Shown here: one piece after another, positions 32,150-40,567 of the stretch
Layout: each line of letters opens with the position of its first letter
How positions within the stretch are numbered: position 1 is the stretch's first letter
Origin: Deltaproteobacteria bacterium
GTDB lineage: Bacteria; Desulfobacterota; Binatia; UBA9968; JAJDTQ01
Length of the DNA: 64,000 bases
Assembly (NCBI GenBank): GCA_028818775.1
Contig: JAPPNE010000048.1
Location: forward strand, 81,786-145,785
Direction of reading: 5' to 3'
Position numbers and translations under genes: made by a program
Notes under the pieces: generated by a model
Told to the model about the DNA's origin: nothing
Database searches by the model: none
The model's input: the letters and a program-made list of their open reading frames with translations, nothing else

Positions 32150-33399
32150 CGATCGCCGCCATACAGCTTGAGCGGCATCAAACAAGCCGCGGCAACGAAG
32201 ACGAAAACCCCCGCGAGCACGAAGGCCGAGCCGAGGCCGTAGAGATCGGCCAGGTAGCCGGCGATGATGGGCGTGGGCAGGACCGCGATCTGGGCGATTA
32301 CCGTGGTCAGGCCTTGGGACGACGCCTGCACGTTGGCGCCGGAGACGTCGGCGATGACCGCAGTGAGCACGTTCATCAGGGTGTAGAAGAAGGTGCCGAT
32401 GGCGGTGATGACGAGGGTCAAGCCCAGCACGGGGGGCGCCACGGCGAGCAGCATGTAGAGGACCGCGAGGACAAGCATCGAGGGGACCAGCACGAGCTTC
32501 CGGCCGTAGCGGTCGGAGAGATAGCCCAGCGGGGTCTGAGAGAAGATGCCGACGACGTGGAGCAGCATCCAGTAGACACCCAGCAGACTTGCCGAAAGCT
32601 TCAACTCCTCCACGAGGTAGATGGGCAGAAAGGTCAGGACCACGACCCGGCCCATGGTGAGGAGGCCTCGGGAGGCGGATATCGCCACAAAGGTGCCGTC
32701 CCTGAGCAGCGCCATCATCTCGCCGAAGCGTCCGATGCGCGACCGGGGGACTTCATCCTGCCGGAACAACCCGAGGAGCCCGCGAAGGACCAGAAAACCG
32801 AAGAGGATCCCGGGAACGATCTGCCACCAGAGAATACCCTCCCACGGCAACGCCGCCAGCAGCACGCCCTGGGCCAGGGGCGACAGGCTGTCGCTCACCG
32901 TGGCGCCGGTGCCGTGGACCGAGATGGCCGTGCCCCGCCGTTCCGGGAACTTGGACGTGAGTGTCGCCGCGGCCGTCGGATGCCATAAGGCGGTGCCGAA
33001 GCCGATGAGCACGCTGGCGGCGAAAGCGACACCGAAGCCGCCGCGGCTTCCGAAAAGCAGGTACGCCAGCCCCATCATGACCAGGGAGGAGGCCAGTATC
33101 ATGTCCCGGTACCGGTGCAGGGCGTCTGCGAGGATTCCGGCGGGAAGGTTGAGGGTACCCTGCCCGAATTGGCGCGCGGCCCCCAGCGCCCCTGCCTGCA
33201 CCGCGTTGAGACCGAGCCCGGCCTTGATGAACGGCAACGCCACCGGAAACAACTGCTGGAACCAGTGGATCACGATGTGTCCGCCGGTCACGACGGCCAG
33301 CAGACGGAGCCGTTCCTGTCCCAGGTCGCGGGCGGCGTCTACGAGACGCTGGGTGCGGGAACGGACGAGCGGACTATGGTCGGGAGCGATCATCGACAT
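32146..33399 (-). CDS. Major facilitator superfamily transporter
   Basis: This 417-residue protein has about twelve membrane helices, with LSDRYGRKLVLVPS as the MFS signature loop between helices in the C-terminal half and GILADALHRYRD in the N-terminal half. The substrate is unknown. ATG 33399 lies inside the end of the antitoxin gene, so the two are probably co-transcribed, although they make an odd pair. The stop overlaps by four bases with the convergent CDP-alcohol phosphatidyltransferase gene. Confidence 0.85.
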   Translation of the reverse strand: MSMIAPDHSPLVRSRTQRLVDAARDLGQERLRLLAVVTGGHIVIHWFQQLFPVALPFIKAGLGLNAVQAGALGAARQFGQGTLNLPAGILADALHRYRDMILASSLVMMGLAYLLFGSRGGFGVAFAASVLIGFGTALWHPTAAATLTSKFPERRGTAISVHGTGATVSDSLSPLAQGVLLAALPWEGILWWQIVPGILFGFLVLRGLLGLFRQDEVPRSRIGRFGEMMALLRDGTFVAISASRGLLTMGRVVVLTFLPIYLVEELKLSASLLGVYWMLLHVVGIFSQTPLGYLSDRYGRKLVLVPSMLVLAVLYMLLAVAPPVLGLTLVITAIGTFFYTLMNVLTAVIADVSGANVQASSQGLTTVIAQIAVLPTPIIAGYLADLYGLGSAFVLAGVFVFVAAACLMPLKLYGGDR

Positions 33400-33662
33400 G
33401 CCAAACCGCCCGTCGCCCTGTTGCTTCGCGGCCGTGACTTGTCGCGCTTGATGTTGAGATCGACTCCCACCAAGGAAGATTTTTTCAAAAATTCGGCCGT
33501 CGACAGTTCCGACCGCGCCATGCGGTCGTAGTCGTCCGCGGACAGTACCACCGCCGTCCTGCGGCCATTCACCATGATGGTCTGCGGACCCGACTCCATG
33601 GCATCATGCACCACCTGTTCGAGGCGGGTCTTTGCTTGCTCGAGCTTCCAGATGTTGATCAT
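33390..33662 (-). CDS. Phd/YefM-type antitoxin, no partner toxin
   Basis: This 90-residue protein has the Phd/YefM outline: an N-terminal DNA-binding part (NIWKLEQAKTRLEQVVHDA), TIMVNGRRTAVVLSADDYDR and a C-terminal FLKKSSLVGVDLNIKRDKSR, where toxins normally bind. GGAGG six bases before ATG 33662 supports the start. Downstream there is no PIN, RelE or Doc gene; instead the MFS gene starts ten bases before this gene ends. It may be a relic, a regulator of a distant toxin, or a transcription factor for the carrier. Confidence 0.8.
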   Translation of the reverse strand: MINIWKLEQAKTRLEQVVHDAMESGPQTIMVNGRRTAVVLSADDYDRMARSELSTAEFLKKSSLVGVDLNIKRDKSRPRSNRATGGLACR

Positions 33663-33718
33663 GTGCTCCTCCCCTGCCGTCCTCACCAGATAACACGCAA
33701 CTCCCCGAAGCCCAAAGG

Positions 33719-34681
33719 TCAGTCCTGTACGGTCCTCTTCCCGAACAAATCCGCGTACACCCGCGGCAGGAAGATCAGGCCGAAGGAACCGTTGGCGAGC
33801 ATGAACGTGAGGTGGGCGGCGAGGCTGTAGGCGAGGAGGTCGGCCTCGGCGGCGTAGCCGCCGAAGAAGAAGATCCAGGCGGCCTGGGAGGTGCCGAGGT
33901 GGGCCACGGTGACGGGCAGCGCGGCCACCAGGTAGACGATGGGCAGGAAGGCCAGCAGCGGCAGCACGGGGATCTCGATGCCGAAGAACGTGAGTGCCCG
34001 GTAATGGACCAGCAATGACAGGAAGAACACCGAGCCCTTGAGGACGAGGATCGCCAGGGACTGTCGTAAGCGCACCCGGCGGAACGTGGACAGCAGTACG
34101 TTGCCGCCGAAACGCCGTCCCAGCGCCCCAAGCCGGCCGCGGGCGATGCCGACCACGGTGAGCCAGATCAGTGCCAGCAGCACCGGCAGGACGAAGAAGA
34201 CCGCCGGCGTACCGCCGGGGAAAGCGGCCGAGCCCACGGTGGCGAAGAAGATGAGGTTGGTGGCTTCCAGCAGGATGAGCAGCACCACGGTGCTGGTGAT
34301 CTCGCCCAGGGGCGTGCGGAAGCGACGGTTCAGGTAAAGCGCCAGCGCCGCTTGGGCAAGCTGCGTGTTGATGATGGCCACGACGTAGGTGGACGCGCGC
34401 ACCGGCAGCAGCTCCCGGTAACGGATCGGTCCGTGAAACCAGCGAATCAAAGCGGTGAGCACCGCCGAGTCCGCCAGGAAGAAACAGAGCGAGAACGAGC
34501 CCATGACGGCGAAGAACGGCAGCAGGCGCGCGCCGGAAACGGCCTGCCAGAAGGCCTCGAAGGGGATGCGCCAAAAGATGATGCCGAAGATGATGATGGT
34601 CAGCGCGACCGGCACGAGGCGAGCCAGGAGGCTCTGTTCCTTCGGCGAAGCCGTTGTTCCACGAGTCGCTGAATCGTTCAC
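33719..34681 (-). CDS. Lysylphosphatidylglycerol synthase TM-region (UPF0104)-like membrane protein
   Basis: This 320-residue protein has about eight membrane helices and resembles the flippase/synthase membrane domain of MprF and UPF0104 proteins. VVAIINTQLAQAALALYLNRR and LVAALPVTVAHLGTSQAAW are the clearest conserved stretches. The cytosolic aminoacyl-transferase domain is missing, so a lipid or polyisoprenoid-flipping role is more likely than synthesis. The start is GTG 34681, overlapping the stop of the upstream SDR gene (GTGA at 34678-34681). Confidence 0.72.
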   Translation of the reverse strand: MNDSATRGTTASPKEQSLLARLVPVALTIIIFGIIFWRIPFEAFWQAVSGARLLPFFAVMGSFSLCFFLADSAVLTALIRWFHGPIRYRELLPVRASTYVVAIINTQLAQAALALYLNRRFRTPLGEITSTVVLLILLEATNLIFFATVGSAAFPGGTPAVFFVLPVLLALIWLTVVGIARGRLGALGRRFGGNVLLSTFRRVRLRQSLAILVLKGSVFFLSLLVHYRALTFFGIEIPVLPLLAFLPIVYLVAALPVTVAHLGTSQAAWIFFFGGYAAEADLLAYSLAAHLTFMLANGSFGLIFLPRVYADLFGKRTVQD

Positions 34682-35607
34682 GTTCCTTGTCCGTGTTGGG
34701 TAGCCTGCCTGTGAGCCTGCGCCGACAGTTCATCCAGCAGTTCGTCCACCGGGGTCAACGGAAACGGCAGAAGCTCGCGCGTTTCCGTGGCGTCCCCGAG
34801 ATGCTCGTTGAACAGCGTGTCGAAGAGGGTCGGGTTCCAGCCCCACCCCAGCCGTCCGCCCATGACGGCGGTTGCCTTTGCCAGCCAGCCGGGCACACCC
34901 ACCACCAGCGGACGGCGGTCCATGCGGGCCGCGGCCCGGCGCAGCAGTTCGGCGTAGGTCAGGGTGTCGGGACCCACAAGGTCCAGCACGTGGACCGGGG
35001 CGGTCTCCACCGTGAGCGCCCACTGGATGGCGCGGGTCACGTCCGCGAGCGCCACCGGCTGGATGCGCACCTTGCCGCCGCGCACCAGGGGTACCACCCG
35101 TCTCGCTGCCAGATGGAACAGAGTGCGCGTCGACGGCGTTCCCCCGCCCAGCACCATGGGGACGCGGAACACCACGGTCTCGAATCCCGCGCGGCGGATG
35201 GCCGATTCGGCCTGAGCCTTGGAACGCAGGTACTCGTTGGGCGAGTTCAACTTCGCGCCCGGCGCGCTCAGGTAGACGAACCTACCAACGCCGGCGGACT
35301 TGGCGGCGGACAGCACGGTTCGGGTGGTCGCGGTATTGGCATCCTGGAGCCGCTCGCCACGCCGAGGCTGGAGTGCCCCGGCCAAGTGCGCCACGGCGGC
35401 AGCACCTGCAACCGCGTCCGCCAACGATCCGGAATCGCCGTAGTCGACTTGGCGGACTTCGACCGGGAGACCGTCGAGGACGGCGGCCTGGGCGGGTCCT
35501 CTCACCAGCGCACTCACACGTTCACCCGGTGGACGAGCGGATTCCGCCAGAAGACGGATCAGCGCGACTCCCACCACACCGTTGGCCCCAGTGACTACGA
35601 TATCGAT
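34678..35607 (-). CDS. NAD(P)-dependent epimerase/complex I NDUFA9-like SDR protein
   Basis: The frame encodes an extended SDR protein; the Rossmann motif is VVTGANGVVGVALIRLL. Downstream are FVYLSAPGA and NEYLRSKAQAESAIRRAGFE (modified YxxxK) and VALADVTRAIQWAL. The nearest usual start, GTG 35577, would cut away the first beta strand and part of the motif. No ATG, GTG or TTG occurs farther upstream in frame before the repeat, so I propose ATC 35607, with GGGAG seven bases upstream, giving 309 residues. The protein probably modifies quinones, sterols or sugar-like groups, or acts as a chaperone. It overlaps the flippase-like gene, suggesting an envelope-lipid role (inference). Confidence 0.78.
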   Translation of the reverse strand: MDIVVTGANGVVGVALIRLLAESARPPGERVSALVRGPAQAAVLDGLPVEVRQVDYGDSGSLADAVAGAAAVAHLAGALQPRRGERLQDANTATTRTVLSAAKSAGVGRFVYLSAPGAKLNSPNEYLRSKAQAESAIRRAGFETVVFRVPMVLGGGTPSTRTLFHLAARRVVPLVRGGKVRIQPVALADVTRAIQWALTVETAPVHVLDLVGPDTLTYAELLRRAAARMDRRPLVVGVPGWLAKATAVMGGRLGWGWNPTLFDTLFNEHLGDATETRELLPFPLTPVDELLDELSAQAHRQATQHGQGT

Positions 35608-35630
35608 GGCAGGACTCCCAGCCCCACCGC

Positions 35631-35660
35631 TCCTGGATTCCCGCGTTCGCGGGAATGACG
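35631..35660. repeat. Palindromic repeat unit, family B
   Basis: TCCTGGATTCCCGCGTTCGC followed by GGGAATGACG is one unit of family B and folds into a perfect short hairpin. It lies 24 bases upstream of the proposed ATC start of the SDR gene, so it is in the leader of that mRNA. Confidence 0.88.
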
Positions 35661-35730
35661 GTTCCGGGGTCTCAGCCGCATATTGGTGCCAACAGCGTCG
35701 TGCGGGGCCGGCGTTTCGGTTGGAACGGCG

Positions 35731-36975
35731 TCAGCTCAGCATCCGGTGCGTCGGTGCCAGCAGTTTCTCCACCGGAAGCCCGTGCGTGCATGAGCCGGCG
35801 CACGCCTGGGTCGGGCAGGTGAGGCAGGCCTCGGCGCCTCGGCCGAGGAGGGCGTATTCGCTGCGCGCCAGCTTCTCGTCCTGGTAGTCGCGGGCGTACA
35901 TGCGCGTGCGCAGCACGTCGGCGATGGGGACGCCGTAGGGACAGGCGCCCTCGCAGTCGTTGCACGCGTGGCGGCAGTAGGAGGCGCCGTTCATGGCCGC
36001 GTAGCCCTTGAGCAGCTCGAAGTCACCGCGCGCCGCGGTGGTCCAGCCGGAGGCGCCCAGGTATTCCTTGATGCCGCCCGCGTCGGTCATGGAGATGATC
36101 AGCGCGTGCACGTCGGGATTGGACAGCACCCAGCGGAACGCCGCCTGGGCGTAGGTCGCGCCGTCCTTCTCGAACGGGCGCATGTCGTTCAAGCGAGCGC
36201 CCATGAGGGTCTTCATGGCGATGACGCCCACGTTCTTGGTCTTGGCTTTCTGGAGCACCCGCGGGAGATCGGGCTGGCGCGCGATGAAGTCGAACCCGCG
36301 CGTAAAACGTTCGTAGAACTTCGGGTCCATGCCGAAGTTGTAGGACACCAGGAGGACGTCCATCATGTCCCGGTCCAGCGCATAGTCCAGACACTGGATC
36401 AGCCGGCCGGCGTGACCGGACATGCCGGTGAAGCGGATCTTGCCCTGCTTCCTCGCCTGGTCCACGAAGGCGTGCCACTCGGGGTTCTCGAGCCGGCCGA
36501 CGTCGTTGACCGCGTGGGTGAAGTACACGTCCACGTAGTCGGTCTGAAGGCGCCGCAGGCTGGCTTCCAGGGAACGCATCATCGACGCCCTGCCCTCGCT
36601 CGAACTGGTGTGGGTCTTGGAGGCGATGAAAACCTTGTCGCGCTTGCCCCGGAGCGCGTTGCCGATGGTGATCTCGGAATCGCCGCCGCGATAGCTCTCG
36701 GCGGTGTCGAAGTAGTTGATGCCGCGGTCCAGGGCGTCCAGCACCAGGTGCTCCTCGCCGGCGTCGAGGCGGCTGGAGCCGAACGAGATGTCGGAGATCT
36801 CGAGTCCGGTGCGGCCAAGGGTGACGTAGCGCTTCACCTCGGCACGGGTTGCGGCGCGCGCCGTCCCGGCCGCGTTCCCGGTGAAAGGCAGCAGCCCCGC
36901 GGCTACCCCTGCCAGAGCACCCCGGCGGAAAAGCTCGCGCCGGCCCAGCTTCTCAGCTTCGTCGGACTTCTTCAT
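35731..36975 (-). CDS. Tat-exported aldo/keto reductase with C-terminal Fe-S domain
   Basis: This 414-residue protein begins with a twin-arginine signal (GRRELFRRGALAGVAAGLL, then AGTARAA), so it is likely folded with cofactors and exported. The aldo/keto reductase barrel has the tetrad in YFDTAESY (Asp, Tyr), VFIASKTH (Lys) and YFTHAVN (His). The C-terminus has CRHACNDCEGACPYG, a [4Fe-4S]-type motif, plus CLTCPTQACAGSC. Such predicted Fe-S oxidoreductases are widespread but poorly characterised. It is flanked by 123- and 150-base gaps and seems monocistronic. Confidence 0.87.
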   Translation of the reverse strand: MKKSDEAEKLGRRELFRRGALAGVAAGLLPFTGNAAGTARAATRAEVKRYVTLGRTGLEISDISFGSSRLDAGEEHLVLDALDRGINYFDTAESYRGGDSEITIGNALRGKRDKVFIASKTHTSSSEGRASMMRSLEASLRRLQTDYVDVYFTHAVNDVGRLENPEWHAFVDQARKQGKIRFTGMSGHAGRLIQCLDYALDRDMMDVLLVSYNFGMDPKFYERFTRGFDFIARQPDLPRVLQKAKTKNVGVIAMKTLMGARLNDMRPFEKDGATYAQAAFRWVLSNPDVHALIISMTDAGGIKEYLGASGWTTAARGDFELLKGYAAMNGASYCRHACNDCEGACPYGVPIADVLRTRMYARDYQDEKLARSEYALLGRGAEACLTCPTQACAGSCTHGLPVEKLLAPTHRMLS

Positions 36976-37125
36976 GGCGGCTCCTCGAGTCTTGCGCCGA
37001 TCTCACCGAAAGACTCATGCACAATACGTTATGGAAAGAGTAGACCTGAAACGACACCGATTGTCCAACGAGCATTTCCGGAATTCACATCCACATGCCC
37101 GCACCCGAACACGCGCGCTGACGGA

Positions 37126-37875
37126 TCAGGCCTCATCCCCGGCGACGCCCACCAGCGAGTTTAGCAGTGCCTCGTCGGCGGCGAGGGCGGCGCTGGGGCC
37201 GTCGTAGACGATGCGGCCGCGGTTCATGACCACGGTGCGGTCGGAGAACTCCAGGGCGATGCCGGTGTGTTGCTCCACCAGGATAATGGTGAGCCCTTCC
37301 TGGGCGCGCAGGGTGTGCATGGCGTCCACAAGCTGCTCGATGATGACCGGGGCCAGGCCCTCGGTGGGCTCGTCCATGAGCAGCACCGCCGGGTTTCCCA
37401 CCAGCGCCCGGGCGATGGCAAGCATCTGCTGCTCGCCGCCGGAGAGTTGGTTGCCCTTGTGGGTGGTGCGCGAGCCCAGTTGCGGGAACAGCTCGTAGAC
37501 CTGCTCGAAGGTCCAGCCGCCGGCGCGGCGCGCCACCGCCAGGTTCTCGTACACGCTCAGTGACGGGAACACCTCGCGTTCCTGGGGCACGAGCCCCAGG
37601 CCGGCGCGCACGCGGTCGTAGGTCCTGGCATTGGAGATGTCGCGCCCCGCCAGCTCGATGCGCCCGGAGTGGAGCGTGGTGTAGCCCAGGACGGTGCCCA
37701 GAAGCGTGGTCTTGCCCACGCCGTTGCGGCCGATGATGCTCACACGTTCGCCGCGGTCGAGGGCCAGGTCGATGTCCTCCAGCACCACGGTCCGGCCGTA
37801 GCCGGCATGGACGCCGGCGAGGGCGAGGGCCTTGTCCGGAGCCGCGCCCGGGGCCTGGCTTTCGGGAGCGTTCAA
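37126..37875 (-). CDS. livF: Branched-chain/aromatic-acid ABC transporter ATPase LivF
   Basis: This 249-residue ATPase has Walker A GRNGVGKTTL, signature LSGGEQQMLAIARAL and Walker B VLLMDEPTEGL. The order LivK-H-M-G-F and the LivF-like C-terminus (VLVEQHTGIALEFSDR type) identify it as one of the two ATPases of a HAAT-family importer. It is at the downstream end of the operon. The start is TTG 37875, overlapping the LivG stop as TTGA. It powers uptake of the ligand bound by the periplasmic protein at 40568. Confidence 0.92.
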   Translation of the reverse strand: MNAPESQAPGAAPDKALALAGVHAGYGRTVVLEDIDLALDRGERVSIIGRNGVGKTTLLGTVLGYTTLHSGRIELAGRDISNARTYDRVRAGLGLVPQEREVFPSLSVYENLAVARRAGGWTFEQVYELFPQLGSRTTHKGNQLSGGEQQMLAIARALVGNPAVLLMDEPTEGLAPVIIEQLVDAMHTLRAQEGLTIILVEQHTGIALEFSDRTVVMNRGRIVYDGPSAALAADEALLNSLVGVAGDEA

Positions 37876-38642
37876 CGCCTTCCTCCGTGCAACTCGGCGT
37901 TCTCGCCCAGGTACACCTCCCGGACGCGCGGGTCCGCGCCCACCTCGGCGGGAGTGCCTTCGGTGAGAATCGCGCCGGCAACCAGCACCGTGATCCTTTG
38001 CGCGAAGCGGAAGACGATGTCCATGTCGTGCTCGATCATCAGCACGGCGATGGACTCGGGCAAGGCTTCGACCGCCTCCAGAAGCACGTGGCTCTCGGTG
38101 GACGGCACCCCGGCGGCCGGCTCGTCCAGCAGGAGCACCTTGGGGTGGAGGCCCAGGGCGATGGCCAGCTCCACCAGCCGCTGCCGGCCGTAGGGAAGCT
38201 CGCGCACCTGCCTTTGGGCGTCGTCGTCGAGCTTCACCGATTCAAGGAGCGTCATGGCCTCCGCGATCACATCGCCGCGCGCGTCGGCGCGCCGCCACAG
38301 CCTGGCCGAAAGGGAACGCCGCTCGCTGACGGCCATGCAGACGTTTTCAAGGACGCTCAAGCCGCGGAACAGTGTGTTGATCTGGAAGGTGCGCGCGAGC
38401 CCGCGCTTCACCCGGCGCGCCTGAGGCCAGTAGGTGATGTCCTGGCCGTCCAGCAGGATGACGCCGCCGGAGGGCTCGACGGTGCCGGTGATGAGGTTCA
38501 CCAGGGTGGTCTTGCCCGCGCCATTGGGGCCGATGAGGGCGTGCCGGGCGCCGGGCCGCAGGGCCAGGGAAACCGCGTCCGCCACCACCAGGGCGCCGAA
38601 GCTCTTGGACAGGTCGCGGACCTCCAGCAGGGGGGCGCTCAC
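37872..38642 (-). CDS. livG: Branched-chain/aromatic-acid ABC transporter ATPase LivG
   Basis: This 256-residue ATPase has Walker A GPNGAGKTTLVNLITG, signature PYGRQRLVELAIAL and Walker B VLLLDEPAAGV. ARTFQINTLFRGLSVLENV is typical of LivG. The signature is PYGRQ rather than LSGGQ, common in this subfamily. The start is GTG 38642, overlapping the LivM stop (GTGA). It forms a heterodimer with LivF on the LivH-LivM permease. Confidence 0.93.
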   Translation of the reverse strand: MSAPLLEVRDLSKSFGALVVADAVSLALRPGARHALIGPNGAGKTTLVNLITGTVEPSGGVILLDGQDITYWPQARRVKRGLARTFQINTLFRGLSVLENVCMAVSERRSLSARLWRRADARGDVIAEAMTLLESVKLDDDAQRQVRELPYGRQRLVELAIALGLHPKVLLLDEPAAGVPSTESHVLLEAVEALPESIAVLMIEHDMDIVFRFAQRITVLVAGAILTEGTPAEVGADPRVREVYLGENAELHGGRR

Positions 38643-39622
38643 GGTCCCTCCCGCCTGACCCACGCACGCAGGCGCTCCGTCAGCCCCAGCATGCCCTCGG
38701 GGGCGTACAGGATGGTGGCCACAAGCAGCGCGCCGATGCCGAAGAGCCAGTATTCCGGGCTCAGCTTGGCGAGCTGGTCCTGCAGGATCATGTACAGCGG
38801 CGCGCCGATAAACGCGCCGTACAGCCGGCCGGTGCCGCCGAGGATCAGCATGATCATCACGTCGCCCGAACGTTCGAAGCTGAGCACGTCCAGGGCCACG
38901 AACTCCGTGGTCTGCGCCAACAAGGCGCCGGCGACGCCGGCCATGACCGCGGCGATGGTATAGGCGCGCAGCATCTGACGGTACACCGGACAGCCGATGG
39001 CGTGCATGCGCCGTTCGTTTTCCCGGATGCCGCGCAGCGACTGCCCGAAGGACGAGTTCACGATGGCGCGGGCGGCGAGGAACATGACGAACAGCACCGC
39101 CAGGGCGTACAGGTACGCGGTCTGGCCGTAGAGATCGAACTCGAAGACGCCGAACAGCGGTTCCATCACCACGCCCTGCAGACCGTCGTCGCCGCCGGTC
39201 CAGTGCTCCTGCTCGTTGGCCAGCTCCTGCAACAGGATCGTCACCGCCAGCGTCAGCATCAGCAGGGTGAGCCCGCGCGTGTAGAGGATCACGGCGCCGC
39301 ACACGAAGCCCACGGCGCCCGCCACCAGGCCCGCGATCACCAACCCGCTCAGGGGTTCGCTCCAGCCCACGTGCGCCGACAGGATGCCGGCGGTGTACGC
39401 CCCGGTGCCGAACAAGGCCGCGTGGCCCAGGGACACGATGCCCGCGTAACCCAGGATCATGTCCAGCGACATGGCGAAGAGCACCATGATGAGGATCTGG
39501 GAACCCAGTTGCAGGTAGTCGGGGAACAGGAAGAACCCCAGACCCGCCGCCAGCCAGGGGAGCATCTCCGCCGGACGGACGGCGGCGGTTCGAAGCGCGT
39601 TCTGGTAAGCCGGCTGTTCCAT
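38639..39622 (-). CDS. livM: Branched-chain/aromatic-acid ABC transporter permease LivM
   Basis: This 327-residue permease has about ten membrane helices and the LivM core MILGYAGIVSLGHAALFGTG and GRLYGAFIGAPLYMIL. It pairs with LivH to form the channel of the importer. ATG 39622 lies 25 bases after the LivH stop. The length is normal for the short form of LivM. Confidence 0.92.
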   Translation of the reverse strand: MEQPAYQNALRTAAVRPAEMLPWLAAGLGFFLFPDYLQLGSQILIMVLFAMSLDMILGYAGIVSLGHAALFGTGAYTAGILSAHVGWSEPLSGLVIAGLVAGAVGFVCGAVILYTRGLTLLMLTLAVTILLQELANEQEHWTGGDDGLQGVVMEPLFGVFEFDLYGQTAYLYALAVLFVMFLAARAIVNSSFGQSLRGIRENERRMHAIGCPVYRQMLRAYTIAAVMAGVAGALLAQTTEFVALDVLSFERSGDVMIMLILGGTGRLYGAFIGAPLYMILQDQLAKLSPEYWLFGIGALLVATILYAPEGMLGLTERLRAWVRREGP

Positions 39623-39646
39623 ACCGGACCCTGCGCGGCGCGGCCC

Positions 39647-40507
39647 CTATCGGGCGTAAAACCCCTGCGGGCGCCACAGGAGCAGAATGATGGTCACCGC
39701 GAAGATGAAGAACGCGCCGAAGGCGGGCAGATAGTATTTTCCCGCGGTGTCCACGATGCCGAGGATCAGGGAGGCGGCGAAGGCCCCCCGCAGGCTCCCG
39801 AGGCCGCCCACCGCCACCACGATGAGGAAGTAGACCAGGTATTCGAGCGCGTAGGTGGGGGTCAGACCCAGGATCTCCGTGCCCAGGGCGCCCCCCAGTG
39901 CCGCCAGGGCGCTCCCCAAGGCGAAGGTCAGCGTGAACAGCCGCCGGATGTTGATGCCCACGGTCTCGGCCATGCGCTGGTTGTCCACGGCGGCGCGCAC
40001 CTTGGCGCCCAGCAGCGTGCGTTCGAACCCGTACCAGAGGCCGATGATCACCGTAACGCTCACCAGGATGATGAACGTGCGGTAGGTGGGGAAGTCCCGG
40101 AACCCGAGGTCCACTTGGCCCTTGAGGTAGGACGGGACATCGAGCTGCACGTTCAACGGACCCCAGAGGAACGTGCACACGGCGATGCCCATGAACACCA
40201 GGCCGATGGTCAGGAGCACCTGCTGCAGTTCGTCGGCGCCGTAGAGGCGGCGGTAGAGCGTACGCTCCAGCACGATGCTGATGAGCGCCACCGCCACGCA
40301 GCCCAGGGGCGCGCCAAGGAGGAACGGCACCCCCCACTCCCGGATGAAGGACACCGCGATGTACCCGCCCAGCATGGCGAACATGCCGTGGGCCAAGTTC
40401 ACGAAACCCATGAGGCCCATGGTCACGGAGAGCCCCACCGAGATGATGAACAGGACCATTGCGAACGCGAGGCCGTCGAACGCAATGCTGACGAGGGAGT
40501 TGATCAC
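39647..40507 (-). CDS. livH: Branched-chain/aromatic-acid ABC transporter permease LivH
   Basis: This 286-residue permease has about eight membrane helices, with GLMGFVNLAHGMFAMLGGYI and VVAVGGLGSLRGAFAAS, both diagnostic of LivH. I chose GTG 40507 because the alternative GTG at 40528 falls inside a strong hairpin between this gene and the binding-protein gene; neither has a clear ribosome site. Expression may therefore be reduced relative to the binding protein. Confidence 0.9.
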   Translation of the reverse strand: MINSLVSIAFDGLAFAMVLFIISVGLSVTMGLMGFVNLAHGMFAMLGGYIAVSFIREWGVPFLLGAPLGCVAVALISIVLERTLYRRLYGADELQQVLLTIGLVFMGIAVCTFLWGPLNVQLDVPSYLKGQVDLGFRDFPTYRTFIILVSVTVIIGLWYGFERTLLGAKVRAAVDNQRMAETVGINIRRLFTLTFALGSALAALGGALGTEILGLTPTYALEYLVYFLIVVAVGGLGSLRGAFAASLILGIVDTAGKYYLPAFGAFFIFAVTIILLLWRPQGFYAR

Positions 40508-40515
40508 GGGTACGG

Positions 40516-40547
40516 CGCGCCGCCCCACGTTATCGCGGGGCGGCGCG
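40516..40547 (-). terminator. Strong intercistronic hairpin between the binding-protein gene and livH
   Basis: CGCGCCGCCCC at 40516-40526 and GGGGCGGCGCG at 40537-40547 form a perfect 11-bp G+C-rich stem with a 10-base loop. No T-run follows in the direction of transcription, so it is more likely an attenuating or mRNA-protecting structure than a full terminator. Such hairpins often let the binding protein be made in excess of the membrane parts. Confidence 0.7.
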
Positions 40548-40567
40548 ATACCTTGCGAGCACGCACG

